Below are positions 24,528-32,240 of a stretch of DNA of 43,956 bases, piece by piece. The translations under genes and the position numbers were made by a program. The stretch comes from an uncultured Drancourtella sp. GTDB lineage: Bacteria; Bacillota; Clostridia; Lachnospirales; Lachnospiraceae. Position 1 is the first letter of the stretch. Each line of letters begins with the position of its first letter. Under the pieces are notes generated by a model. The model did no database searches, was not told the origin of the DNA, and worked only from the letters and a program-made list of their open reading frames with translations. Location: assembly GCA_937880845.1 (NCBI GenBank), contig CALFLL010000068.1, positions 1 to 43,956 on the forward strand, in the 5' to 3' direction.

Positions 24528-24609
24528 TGCTGTAATCCTCCTCATCATGCTTTACTATCATCATATCATCTTTTGGGGAGGAAGTAAAACATTTATACAG
24601 CCGAGTCGT

Positions 24610-25959
24610 CTAATTTTTGCTAATTTTCAGATAACTCCTTCCGGACACCGTCTTGTTAAAGCAGATGGAACATATGATAACAATGCATCCTGCAATAAAA
24701 CCTGTAAGATTAAAAAGAGCGGTCAATGTCAAAAGCAGAAGACGCATAAATTTTAACGCATATCCAAGTTCAAAGTTCGGTTGCGTATAATTAGCAACCG
24801 CCACAAATGCCATATACAACATCACTTCGGAATTAAACCATCCTGATTTTACCGAAAATTCTCCCATAACAATACCTGCGATCACACTTAGCGGAGTACT
24901 TAACATACTCGGCGTGTTAAGAGCAGCCAGTCGCAGGCCATCTATAGACAATTCCAACAAAAGGAGCTGCAGGTATAAAGGAATATTAACCGTATTCTTT
25001 ACCACCACAAATTGAAACATGTCCGGAACCCATTGAGGATTCTGCATGAATAAAAGAAACAGAGGTGTTAGAAATACTGTCATGACCGTGATGATCGTTC
25101 TGGAAATTTTCAAGTAGACTCTTGTTAAAGTCGGAAAATAATAATCATTTGCTTCTTCAATCATATCAAAAATTGATGTGGGAAGAATCATGACTGACGG
25201 TGAATTGTCTACAAGTACAATGATTTTTCCTTCCAGTAAACACGCCGCTGCCGTATCCGGCCGTTCGGTATATTTAAATTTTGGAAAGGGATTATACCAT
25301 TTTCTTTTATATAGGAGATCCGCCATACTCTGTTGGTTCATCTTCAAATCCTGTTGTTTTATTCCATTTACCTTTTCTATGATAAGGGAAAGAAGGTCTT
25401 GGTCTACCCGATCAGACATAAAACATAAAACAACATCGGTACGAGAGGATTCTCCAATCTCCATCATTTTCATTGTCAGATGCGGATCTCTTATCCTTCT
25501 TCTTATGAGAGCCGTATTAAATACAATCGTTTCTACGAAGCCATCTCTGGAACCTCGAAGAGATTTGTCTTGCGCCGGTTCATCCACACTTCTTGCCGGA
25601 TAGGTTCTTGTATCGATCAGAATACATGTTTCATATCCGTCTATAAAAAGACAAGCAACTCCAGAAAGAAGATTTTTCAAAATCTCATCATACTCTGTCA
25701 GCGTATCCATTTCCACATACGGAAGCAGTTCTCTGCAAAATTCCGTTGCCGTACCCGGCATCTGTTCTTTTGTCACTTTCAATAATGTATCCATCAATTT
25801 CGACATAATCTCGTCTTTCATAAACCCGTCAATAAAGAAACAGCAACTTTTCTTTTCACCGATCACCAAGTCCCGTTCTATAATGTCAAAGCTTTCTTTC
25901 ACCGGAAGTATTTCATTCATATAAGATATATTTTCCTGTATCATTCTGGAAACTTTCAT
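24610..25959 (-). CDS. GerA/SpoVAF-family spore germination protein
   Basis: Membrane protein of the GerA A-subunit family, which includes nutrient germinant receptors and SpoVAF of the DPA channel. Of its 449 residues about 1-270 are soluble (DGFVETIVFNTALIRRRIRD near 147-166, LVDNSPSVMILPTSIFDM near 262-279). The rest has four or five membrane spans, including LQLLLLELSIDGLRLAALNTP. It is shorter than most GerAA subunits and resembles SpoVAF. No GerB/GerC partner or spoVA gene is adjacent. The start at 25959 has GGAGG upstream. It indicates a spore-forming host. SpoVAF versus orphan GerA-type is not resolved. Confidence 0.85.
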   Translation of the reverse strand: MKVSRMIQENISYMNEILPVKESFDIIERDLVIGEKKSCCFFIDGFMKDEIMSKLMDTLLKVTKEQMPGTATEFCRELLPYVEMDTLTEYDEILKNLLSGVACLFIDGYETCILIDTRTYPARSVDEPAQDKSLRGSRDGFVETIVFNTALIRRRIRDPHLTMKMMEIGESSRTDVVLCFMSDRVDQDLLSLIIEKVNGIKQQDLKMNQQSMADLLYKRKWYNPFPKFKYTERPDTAAACLLEGKIIVLVDNSPSVMILPTSIFDMIEEANDYYFPTLTRVYLKISRTIITVMTVFLTPLFLLFMQNPQWVPDMFQFVVVKNTVNIPLYLQLLLLELSIDGLRLAALNTPSMLSTPLSVIAGIVMGEFSVKSGWFNSEVMLYMAFVAVANYTQPNFELGYALKFMRLLLLTLTALFNLTGFIAGCIVIICSICFNKTVSGRSYLKISKN

Positions 25960-26018
25960 TCTTTTTCCTCCAATTTTATCTTGCTTTTTCCTGTATAACA
26001 AAAGTTTCTCCAGAACCG

Positions 26019-26061
26019 TAAAAAAATATGCAGGGACTCTCCTTTGATCGTCCCTGCATAT
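26019..26061 (-). terminator. Intrinsic terminator after glyA
   Basis: ATATGCAGGGA pairs with TCCCTGCATAT over a 14-base loop and, on the minus strand, runs into seven T. Confidence 0.85.
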
Positions 26062-26069
26062 CCATTCTT

Positions 26070-27317
26070 TTATTCATAAATCGGATAGCGTTTGCAGATA
26101 ACAGTTACTCTTTCTCTGATCTCATCTGCCTTATTATCAAAATCAACTGCTGTCAATTTGATCAATTTTGCAATTTCTTTCATATCCGCCTCTTTTAATC
26201 CTCTGGTTGTCACCGCCGGGGTTCCGATACGCACACCGCTTGTAATATTCGGTTTCTGAGGATCGTTTGGAATGGCATTTTTATTTACCGTAATATATAC
26301 CTCATCCAATCTTCTTTGCATTTCCTTTCCCGTCAGATCCATGTTTTGAAGATCAACCAGCATAAGATGGTTATCGGTTCCTCCGCTTACAAGGGAAAAC
26401 CCTTCTTCCATCAATGCTTCAGAGAGGACTTTTGCGTTTTTTATAATCTGTTTTTGGTACTCTTTAAATTCCGGCTTTAACGCCTCTCCGAAACATACTG
26501 CTTTTGCTGCAATAATATGTTCCAGCGGGCCACCCTGAGTTCCCGGGAAAATCGCTTTTTCTACCTGTTTTGCATACTGTTCTTTGCAAAGAATCAGCCC
26601 GCCTCTTGGTCCTCTGAGTGTCTTATGTGTTGTAGTGGAAACAACATCCGCATACGGTACAGGACTTTGATGCACCCCTGCAGCCACAAGTCCCGCAATG
26701 TGTGCCATATCTACAAAAAGATAAGCTCCCACTTCTTTTGCAATATCGGCAAAAATATCAAACCGGATTTCTCTCGGATATGCAGAAGCTCCTGCCACGA
26801 TCAGTTTTGGTCTACATTCTTTTGCCGTCGCACGTATTTCATCATAATCCAGCACACCCCGGCTATTAACATTATACGGAACAAAATGATAAAGCTTTCC
26901 CGACTGATTGACCGGAGAGCCATGTGTCAAATGTCCTCCGTGTGCAAGATTCATACCCATCACCGTATCTCCCGGCTTGATAAAAGCCTGATAGACTGCC
27001 ATATTGGCCTGAGCTCCGGAATGAGGCTGCACACATGCATGTTCCGCACCGAAAAGTTTCTTTGCTCTTTCAATCGCAATATTTTCAAGAATATCAACAT
27101 TTTCACAGCCGCCATAATAGCGCCTTCCCGGATATCCTTCTGCATATTTATTGGTAGGAACCGTCCCCATAGCCAACATGACTGCCGGACTGACGATATT
27201 TTCAGATGCGATCAGTTCCAGATTTCTCCTTTGTCGGAACATCTCTTTTTCAAGACCTTCTCCTACTTCCGGGTCACATTGTTTCACATAATCCATTACT
27301 TCCTGTACCAGATTCAT
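26070..27317 (-). CDS. glyA: Serine hydroxymethyltransferase
   Basis: PLP enzyme that interconverts serine and glycine and loads one-carbon units on tetrahydrofolate. The 415-residue product has the family length. Visible are LIASENIVSPAV (35-46), TNKYAEGYPGRRYYGG (55-70), VDMAHIAGLVAAG (202-214) and the PLP lysine K232 in STTTHKTLRGPRGG. AGGAGG precedes the ATG. It starts 12 bases after the dut stop, so the two are co-transcribed, linking one-carbon supply with dUMP production for thymidylate synthesis. Confidence 0.97.
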   Translation of the reverse strand: MNLVQEVMDYVKQCDPEVGEGLEKEMFRQRRNLELIASENIVSPAVMLAMGTVPTNKYAEGYPGRRYYGGCENVDILENIAIERAKKLFGAEHACVQPHSGAQANMAVYQAFIKPGDTVMGMNLAHGGHLTHGSPVNQSGKLYHFVPYNVNSRGVLDYDEIRATAKECRPKLIVAGASAYPREIRFDIFADIAKEVGAYLFVDMAHIAGLVAAGVHQSPVPYADVVSTTTHKTLRGPRGGLILCKEQYAKQVEKAIFPGTQGGPLEHIIAAKAVCFGEALKPEFKEYQKQIIKNAKVLSEALMEEGFSLVSGGTDNHLMLVDLQNMDLTGKEMQRRLDEVYITVNKNAIPNDPQKPNITSGVRIGTPAVTTRGLKEADMKEIAKLIKLTAVDFDNKADEIRERVTVICKRYPIYE

Positions 27318-27329
27318 TGTGCTTCCTCC

Positions 27330-27842
27330 TTATGCTTCGTTTTTCGTTGTACTTCCGAATCCTCCGTTTCTGATTCCTTCTGCGTCATCATCCACCGTGA
27401 TGCCATACTCTACGAAAATTCCCTGCATAAATCCTTCGCCTGACTTTAATTCTACCGTTTTTCCCTCATTGGTATCATTTGTCAATTTCGCGAAAATATG
27501 CCCTTCATTATCGGAATAATAATAATCACTGTCGATGATCCCCACCGTATTGTTTAATTGAAGTCGGAACTTAAATCCCAGTCCGCTTCTTGGATAACAC
27601 TTTAAAACCCAGTTTTCTTCCATCTGTACACGGATACCGGTTGGAATCTTTACCGTTTCGGAAGGCTTTAATGTCACAGAATACGGTGCATAGAAATCAT
27701 ATCCCGCTGATCCTTTTGTTGCTCGTTTTGGAAGTTTAATCTTCTCATACACCTTTTTTGCTTCTTCTTTGCTTAAGATTCCTTCTGTCCCTTCCAAGAA
27801 CTGTTCCAGACTGACTTTTTGGAATTTGGCGATTCGTTTCAT
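27330..27842 (-). CDS. dut: dUTP diphosphatase
   Basis: Hydrolyses dUTP to dUMP and pyrophosphate, keeping uracil out of DNA and feeding thymidylate synthesis. The 170-residue product carries the five trimeric dUTPase motifs: SAGYDFYA (45-52), PRSGLG (84-89), NTVGIIDSDY (98-107), the GEGFMQGIF region (135-143) and RNGGFGST (158-165). About 35 extra N-terminal residues precede motif 1, more than in E. coli Dut. It has its own promoter upstream and is followed by glyA after 12 bases. Confidence 0.92.
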   Translation of the reverse strand: MKRIAKFQKVSLEQFLEGTEGILSKEEAKKVYEKIKLPKRATKGSAGYDFYAPYSVTLKPSETVKIPTGIRVQMEENWVLKCYPRSGLGFKFRLQLNNTVGIIDSDYYYSDNEGHIFAKLTNDTNEGKTVELKSGEGFMQGIFVEYGITVDDDAEGIRNGGFGSTTKNEA

Positions 27843-27888
27843 TGTTTTCTCCTTTTATGTCTTACTCTACTGTTTTTTCTCTGATTTC

Positions 27889-27917
27889 ATCATACTATCA
27901 TACATCAGAAAAGTCAA
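27889..27917 (-). promoter_or_regulatory. Promoter of dut-glyA
   Basis: TTGACT (27912-27917), 17-base spacer, TATGAT (27889-27894) on the minus strand, about 45 bases before dut. Confidence 0.6.
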
Positions 27918-27950
27918 AAGGTCTTTCCCCGTTCCATAAATATTACTCTG

Positions 27951-28463
27951 TCAGAAATATAAAGTATTTACTTTGTTTACAATTTCTTCCGTCACTTCAT
28001 TCGCTGTTTTCCCATCTGTTTCAACAATCATATCTGCCGCTTTTTTATAATATGCTTCTCTTTCTTCTAAAAGATTGCGGATATATTCCACATTTTTATT
28101 GTTCTCCAGCTTTGGTCGTGTATGACTGTTTTTCACCCTGTAAAAAATGGTTTCCGGTCTAGCTGTCAGAAGGATTACATACCCACTCTTTTTCATTTCC
28201 CTGATATTCTCATCCCGTAAAGGAACTCCTCCTCCGCAGGATACGATCGCTCCTTCTTCTCCCAGTTTCTTAAGGTACTCTGTTTCTGCCTGTCGGAAAT
28301 ACTCTTCTCCCTTCTCAGAAAAAATCTGTGAAATTTTCATCTGTTCCTGCTTTTCTATTTCATTGTCCATATCCAGGACTGTCCTGTTTAATTTTTTACC
28401 CAGTCTTTTGGAAACTACCGTTTTCCCTGTTCCCATAAACCCTGTCAAAAAAATATGTTTCAT
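27951..28463 (-). CDS. aroK: Shikimate kinase
   Basis: Phosphorylates shikimate with ATP, the fifth step of the shikimate pathway. The 170-residue product has Walker A GFMGTGKT at 8-15, a DMDNEIE segment with the substrate-binding aspartate near 32-36, CGGGVPLRD near 77-85 and a lid region with HTRPKLENN. The start at 28463 lies 7 bases after AAAGGTGG; the longer frame starts ahead of this site. It diverges from aroE across about 90 bases. Some annotations would call it aroL. Confidence 0.94.
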   Translation of the reverse strand: MKHIFLTGFMGTGKTVVSKRLGKKLNRTVLDMDNEIEKQEQMKISQIFSEKGEEYFRQAETEYLKKLGEEGAIVSCGGGVPLRDENIREMKKSGYVILLTARPETIFYRVKNSHTRPKLENNKNVEYIRNLLEEREAYYKKAADMIVETDGKTANEVTEEIVNKVNTLYF

Positions 28464-28487
28464 GTTTTTTCCACCTTTACTCATTCG

Positions 28488-28516
28488 TTGACTTTAACAC
28501 GTTAAGCCTTTATAAT
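28488..28516 (+). promoter_or_regulatory. Promoter of aroE with a dyad in its spacer
   Basis: TTGACT (28488-28493), 17-base spacer, perfect TATAAT (28511-28516). The spacer contains TTAAC-AC-GTTAA (28494-28505), which could be a repressor half-site pair; that role is speculative. Confidence 0.65.
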
Positions 28517-28554
28517 TTTATCATAAATAAATCGAAATAGAAAGAGGTCAGACC

Positions 28555-29427
28555 ATGTCATTACAACTTAACGGACACACAACACTGCTCGGCTTTTTTG
28601 CAGACCCGGCAGCTCATTCCAAATCTCCCCTTATGTACAATACCGCTTTTGAAAAACTCGGAATCAACAGTGTATATCTGGCTTTCCAGATCGATCAGAA
28701 ACATTTGAAAGATGCAGTTTCATCTATGCGTACATTAAAGATGCGGGGAGCCAATGTTTCCATGCCAAACAAAAACGCAGTCATACAATATCTGGATGTT
28801 CTCTCTCCGGAAGCCCGTCTTTGTGGTGCAGTCAATACAATTGTAAACGATAATGGTATCCTTACCGGACATAATACGGATGGTAAGGGAGCCATTTTGG
28901 CACTTCAATCAAAAGGACAGAACATATCCGAAAAAAAACTGGTAATTCTCGGTGCAGGTGGTGCCGGAGCAGCTATTCTCACACAAGCCGCCCTCGACGG
29001 TGCTTCTGAAATTTCGGTTTTTGTCAGAGAAAAAAGCCTTTCAAAAACAATGGATCTTATCGGGAACATAAAAAAAGAGACACCTTGCAGTATCTCTCTT
29101 TTTCCTGTCGAGCATCTGTCTGTTTTAAAGCAGGAATTGGAAACTGCCCACATCCTGATAAATGCCACCAGTGTAGGCATGGAACATTCTGAAAAGAGCC
29201 GGTCTTTAATTCCGGATGAAACTTACTTTCACAAAGATTTATTTGTCATGGATATTATTTATTCTCCTGCACAGACAGTGCTTTTACAGATGGCAGACCA
29301 TTTTGGATGCCGTACCATGAACGGACTTGGCATGCTTCTTTATCAAGGAGCTGCCGCCTTTAAGCTTTACACTGGTGAAGAGCTTCCTCTCGAAGACGTA
29401 AAAAAAGCATGGGGAATATCTTTTTAA
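28555..29427 (+). CDS. aroE: Shikimate dehydrogenase
   Basis: Reduces 3-dehydroshikimate to shikimate, normally with NADPH. The 290-residue product has the substrate domain signature GFFADPAAHSKSPLMYN (13-29), MPNKNAV near 79-85 with the catalytic lysine, NTDGKGA near 105-111, the nucleotide loop LGAGGAGAA near 129-137, and GLGMLLYQGAAAF near the end. AGAGGT precedes the ATG by 7 bases. It diverges from aroK, the next enzyme of the pathway, and converges with metA across 59 bases. Confidence 0.95.
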   Translation: MSLQLNGHTTLLGFFADPAAHSKSPLMYNTAFEKLGINSVYLAFQIDQKHLKDAVSSMRTLKMRGANVSMPNKNAVIQYLDVLSPEARLCGAVNTIVNDNGILTGHNTDGKGAILALQSKGQNISEKKLVILGAGGAGAAILTQAALDGASEISVFVREKSLSKTMDLIGNIKKETPCSISLFPVEHLSVLKQELETAHILINATSVGMEHSEKSRSLIPDETYFHKDLFVMDIIYSPAQTVLLQMADHFGCRTMNGLGMLLYQGAAAFKLYTGEELPLEDVKKAWGISF

Positions 29428-29486
29428 AGCATAGTATTTTCATTAAAATAAGGGTATTCCCATCACCTTTTAGATGAATCTTTACT

Positions 29487-30416
29487 CTATTCTCTTATTC
29501 TGATGTCATCTTCCAAATCATACGGCGTTGCCTGATATACATAGTAATTTAACCAGTTGGTATACAGATTGTTGGCATTGGAACGCCATGTAAGAAGGGG
29601 TTTATTTTTTGGATCATCGTCAGGATAATAGTTGACAGGAACATCTATCCTAAGTCCTTTTGCTTTATCACGTTTATATTCCTGATCCAGTGTCATACGA
29701 TCGTATTCCGGATGTCCCATAACGAAAATTTGCCGTCCGTCTTTCGTCATGGAAAGAAATATGCCGGCTTCCTCCGACTCTGCAAGGACGATTAAATCTT
29801 TTTCTGCGTGTATTTTCTCCGAATCTACCTGTGTATGCCTGGAATGAGGAGCATAAAATACATCATCAAATCCTCTTACAAGCGGTATTTTTCGATTCAT
29901 GACACGATGCCTGAAAACACCAAACAACTTTTTATCTAATTGATATTTCTCAATTCCAAAATGATAATAATATGCCGCCTGTGCTCCCCAACATAGGTGA
30001 ATGGTAGAGGTTACATTGGTCTTTGTCCATTCCATGATTTCTTTCATTTCCTCCCAATAATCCACACGTTCAAACGGCATCTGTTCAACTGGTGCTCCGG
30101 TAATGATAAACCCGTCAAACTTCTGATCTTTGATCTCCTGAAATTTGCAGTAAAATTTGTTCAAATGATTGGCAGGTGTATTCTTGGATTCATGATTGGA
30201 AACCATAATAAAAGTCACGTCTACCTGAAGAGGCGTATTGGAAAAAGACCGAAGAAGCTGAAGTTCCGTATCTTCTTTTAATGGCATCAGATTTAAAAGT
30301 CCGATTTTCAGTGGACGGATATCCTGATGAACCGCCCTATGTTCATCCATCACAAAAATATTTTCCTGTTCCAAAATTTCTTTTGCGGGCAGATCGTTTT
30401 GTACTCGAATAGGCAT
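29487..30416 (-). CDS. metA: Homoserine O-acyltransferase (probably O-acetyl), MetA family
   Basis: Activates homoserine for methionine synthesis. The 309-residue product has the complete catalytic set of the family: Cys142 in LCWG, His235 and Glu237 in GHPEYD. Residue 111 is Glu (GAPVEQ), where succinyl-CoA-using enzymes such as that of E. coli have Gly. Glu at this position has been linked to acetyl-CoA use, so the product is likely O-acetylhomoserine in spite of the common succinyltransferase label. AAGGAG precedes the ATG. It begins 2 bases after the end of the AI-2E-family gene, so the two share a transcript. Confidence 0.95.
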   Translation of the reverse strand: MPIRVQNDLPAKEILEQENIFVMDEHRAVHQDIRPLKIGLLNLMPLKEDTELQLLRSFSNTPLQVDVTFIMVSNHESKNTPANHLNKFYCKFQEIKDQKFDGFIITGAPVEQMPFERVDYWEEMKEIMEWTKTNVTSTIHLCWGAQAAYYYHFGIEKYQLDKKLFGVFRHRVMNRKIPLVRGFDDVFYAPHSRHTQVDSEKIHAEKDLIVLAESEEAGIFLSMTKDGRQIFVMGHPEYDRMTLDQEYKRDKAKGLRIDVPVNYYPDDDPKNKPLLTWRSNANNLYTNWLNYYVYQATPYDLEDDIRIRE

Positions 30417-30418
30417 TT

Positions 30419-31744
30419 TTATTCTCCTTTTTTCTCTTTTTCTTTGTAAACCAACTCTCCGTTTTCTCCCAGATATTCTACTTCTGTATAATTCTGTGTA
30501 TCTTTAGGAAGCTTTTTCTTTTCCAATCTCTGTTCCACAACCATCTTGATTATATAATAGATCACGGCAAACGTCGGTACTCCCGCTATCATTCCTACAA
30601 ATCCAAACAGTCCTCCTCCGAGAAGAATAGAAAAAACAACCCAAAATGCAGACAACCCCGTAGAATCTCCAAGAATTTTCGGACCGATCACATTGCCATC
30701 AAGCTGTTGAAGCCCTAAAATGAAAATTAAAAAATAAACACCCATGATCGGACTGTTCAATGCAATCAATATTGCACTTGGAACGGCACCGATATACGGT
30801 CCGAAAAACGGAATCACATTTGTCACACCGACGATTACGCTGACAAGAAGCGTATACGGCATATGAAGAATAGAAAGTCCCAAAAAGCAAAGTACTCCGA
30901 TAATGGCGGAATCTATAATCTTCCCGATAATAAATCCGCCAAAAATCTCGTTTGTTTTTCTTGTAATATGTAAAGTCATATTGGCATGATCTGCTCTCAT
31001 AAGAGCATAAACGATTTTCTTCATTTGAGAAGCGAAAAGTTCTTTACTAAACAGCATATACGCCGATACGATACATCCTATAAAGAAATTGAACACCTCA
31101 CTTACTACATTGATAGCTCCTGTCGTAACATTGGACATAATTACATTAACCTGATTTAAAAGATCTGACTGCATCCAATTCTGTATATTTTGGGATGCAT
31201 GATTTAAGACATTTTCCAAAATTGCCCCTGTAGTAGACGGCTCCGACTGAAGTTTGTTCAGATCATCGATAACCGCATTCATCTGCGAAGGCAATGTTTC
31301 TGCTAAGTTTACAACGCTTCTGAATAATTCCGGTATCAGCATATTAAGCAATGTTGTGATGATTGCAAACAATACTACAAGTGAAAGTGCAATCCCCACG
31401 CTTCTGGAAAGGATTCGTGCCCTCTTTTCTTTTTTAATCTTCTTTTTCAAAAACGGGAAAAAATACTGATCTACTTTTTTTACAATAGGATTCAAAAGAT
31501 AAGCCAGAGCAAAACCGTAGATAATCGGTTTTAATATTTCAATAATCATATCTGCGGTCGCTTTCAGACTGTCCACTCTCAGAAATGCAAAATAAAGCAC
31601 AATGCATAACGCAATGACAATAAAATATGGCATTCCCCGATTAAACGCCTGCTTCAATTTCGATTGTCCGCTTTTTATTCTCAACGGTTTGTCGTAGTGC
31701 TCGGTTTTATGCTGGTCATCTTTTTTTAATTCTGTCTCGTTCAT
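30419..31744 (-). CDS. AI-2E family transporter (PerM-like permease)
   Basis: Integral membrane protein of 441 residues and roughly eight spans. The family covers proposed autoinducer-2 exporters, sodium/proton antiporters and permeases of unknown cargo. Spans cluster near 36-55, 85-102, 112-135, and from about 205 to 390; GVTNVIPFFGPYIGAVPSAIL near 305-325 is a family signature. Both ends are charged and cytoplasmic, with a highly charged C-tail (about 400-441). GGAGG precedes the ATG. It shares a promoter with metA; a link to methionine or AI-2 metabolism is tempting but only inferred. Confidence 0.88.
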   Translation of the reverse strand: MNETELKKDDQHKTEHYDKPLRIKSGQSKLKQAFNRGMPYFIVIALCIVLYFAFLRVDSLKATADMIIEILKPIIYGFALAYLLNPIVKKVDQYFFPFLKKKIKKEKRARILSRSVGIALSLVVLFAIITTLLNMLIPELFRSVVNLAETLPSQMNAVIDDLNKLQSEPSTTGAILENVLNHASQNIQNWMQSDLLNQVNVIMSNVTTGAINVVSEVFNFFIGCIVSAYMLFSKELFASQMKKIVYALMRADHANMTLHITRKTNEIFGGFIIGKIIDSAIIGVLCFLGLSILHMPYTLLVSVIVGVTNVIPFFGPYIGAVPSAILIALNSPIMGVYFLIFILGLQQLDGNVIGPKILGDSTGLSAFWVVFSILLGGGLFGFVGMIAGVPTFAVIYYIIKMVVEQRLEKKKLPKDTQNYTEVEYLGENGELVYKEKEKKGE

Positions 31745-31778
31745 CCGAAGTCCTCCGTTTTATTTTACATATATTCCT

Positions 31779-31807
31779 ATTATACCCATATGCTTTCCCA
31801 ACGTCAA
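31779..31807 (-). promoter_or_regulatory. Promoter of the AI-2E-family gene and metA
   Basis: TTGACG (31802-31807), 17-base spacer, perfect TATAAT (31779-31784) on the minus strand, with only about 35 bases to the start. This leaves no room for a SAM riboswitch. Confidence 0.7.
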
Positions 31808-31824
31808 TAAAACAGTTTTTCCCC

Positions 31825-31862
31825 AAAAAGAAGAGGATGAACCTTTTCGATCCATCCCCTTT
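31825..31862 (-). terminator. Intrinsic terminator after the DUF1540 gene
   Basis: On the minus strand AAGGGGATGGATC pairs with GGTTCATCCTC and runs into CTTTTT. It separates the thrS-DUF1540 unit from the AI-2E-metA promoter just downstream. Confidence 0.7.
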
Positions 31863-31869
31863 TATCATT

Positions 31870-32184
31870 TTATCTGCATGAAAAAGTCGCACATTCTGTT
31901 CCTTCACAGCTGCATGCATTACCACCCTCTACACTGATCTTTCCTGCCTGACATTTACAAGAATCATTGTAACAGCATTCTACTGCTTTACAGTCAATCG
32001 AACAGCATGGGGAAGCTTCCATTGTAGAGTTACTGTAAGTTCCTGACTTTTTTTCCTCAAAGCTGTCACAGCAGGTGTCCTCCGCCTTTGTTGCTTTGTT
32101 ACCACCTACACTGATCTTATCAAGATTACAATAATAATTCTGGTTATGCATACAGTTTTGTACTGTACATTTTAATTCCGGCAT
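31870..32184 (-). CDS. Cysteine-rich DUF1540-type protein with two repeats
   Basis: A 104-residue protein with about 18 cysteines. The first unit (about 1-42) reads LKCTVQNCMHNQNYYC then CCDSF; the second (about 60-104) repeats the pattern as CSIDCKAVECCYN, CKCQ and ATF. This spacing is that of DUF1540, a small Firmicute domain of unknown function, thought likely to bind metal because of its cysteines. AAGGAGGT precedes the ATG. It lies 56 bases after thrS with no clear promoter between and may be co-transcribed. A metal-storage or redox role is inference only. Confidence 0.85.
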   Translation of the reverse strand: MPELKCTVQNCMHNQNYYCNLDKISVGGNKATKAEDTCCDSFEEKKSGTYSNSTMEASPCCSIDCKAVECCYNDSCKCQAGKISVEGGNACSCEGTECATFSCR

Positions 32185-32240
32185 TGTTTCTACCTCCTTC
32201 TTTTTGTTTCAGAAGGTAGTATGTCCGCTTTTTCTTCTCT

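Noticed and set aside
26517..27443. Long (308-codon) plus-strand frame
   Set aside because: Lies entirely opposite glyA and the end of dut, which have full family motifs; its composition (many C, H, I, F, R) is that of an antisense shadow.
31745..31830. SAM riboswitch controlling the metA unit
   Set aside because: The promoter lies about 35 bases before the first gene, which leaves no room for an aptamer.
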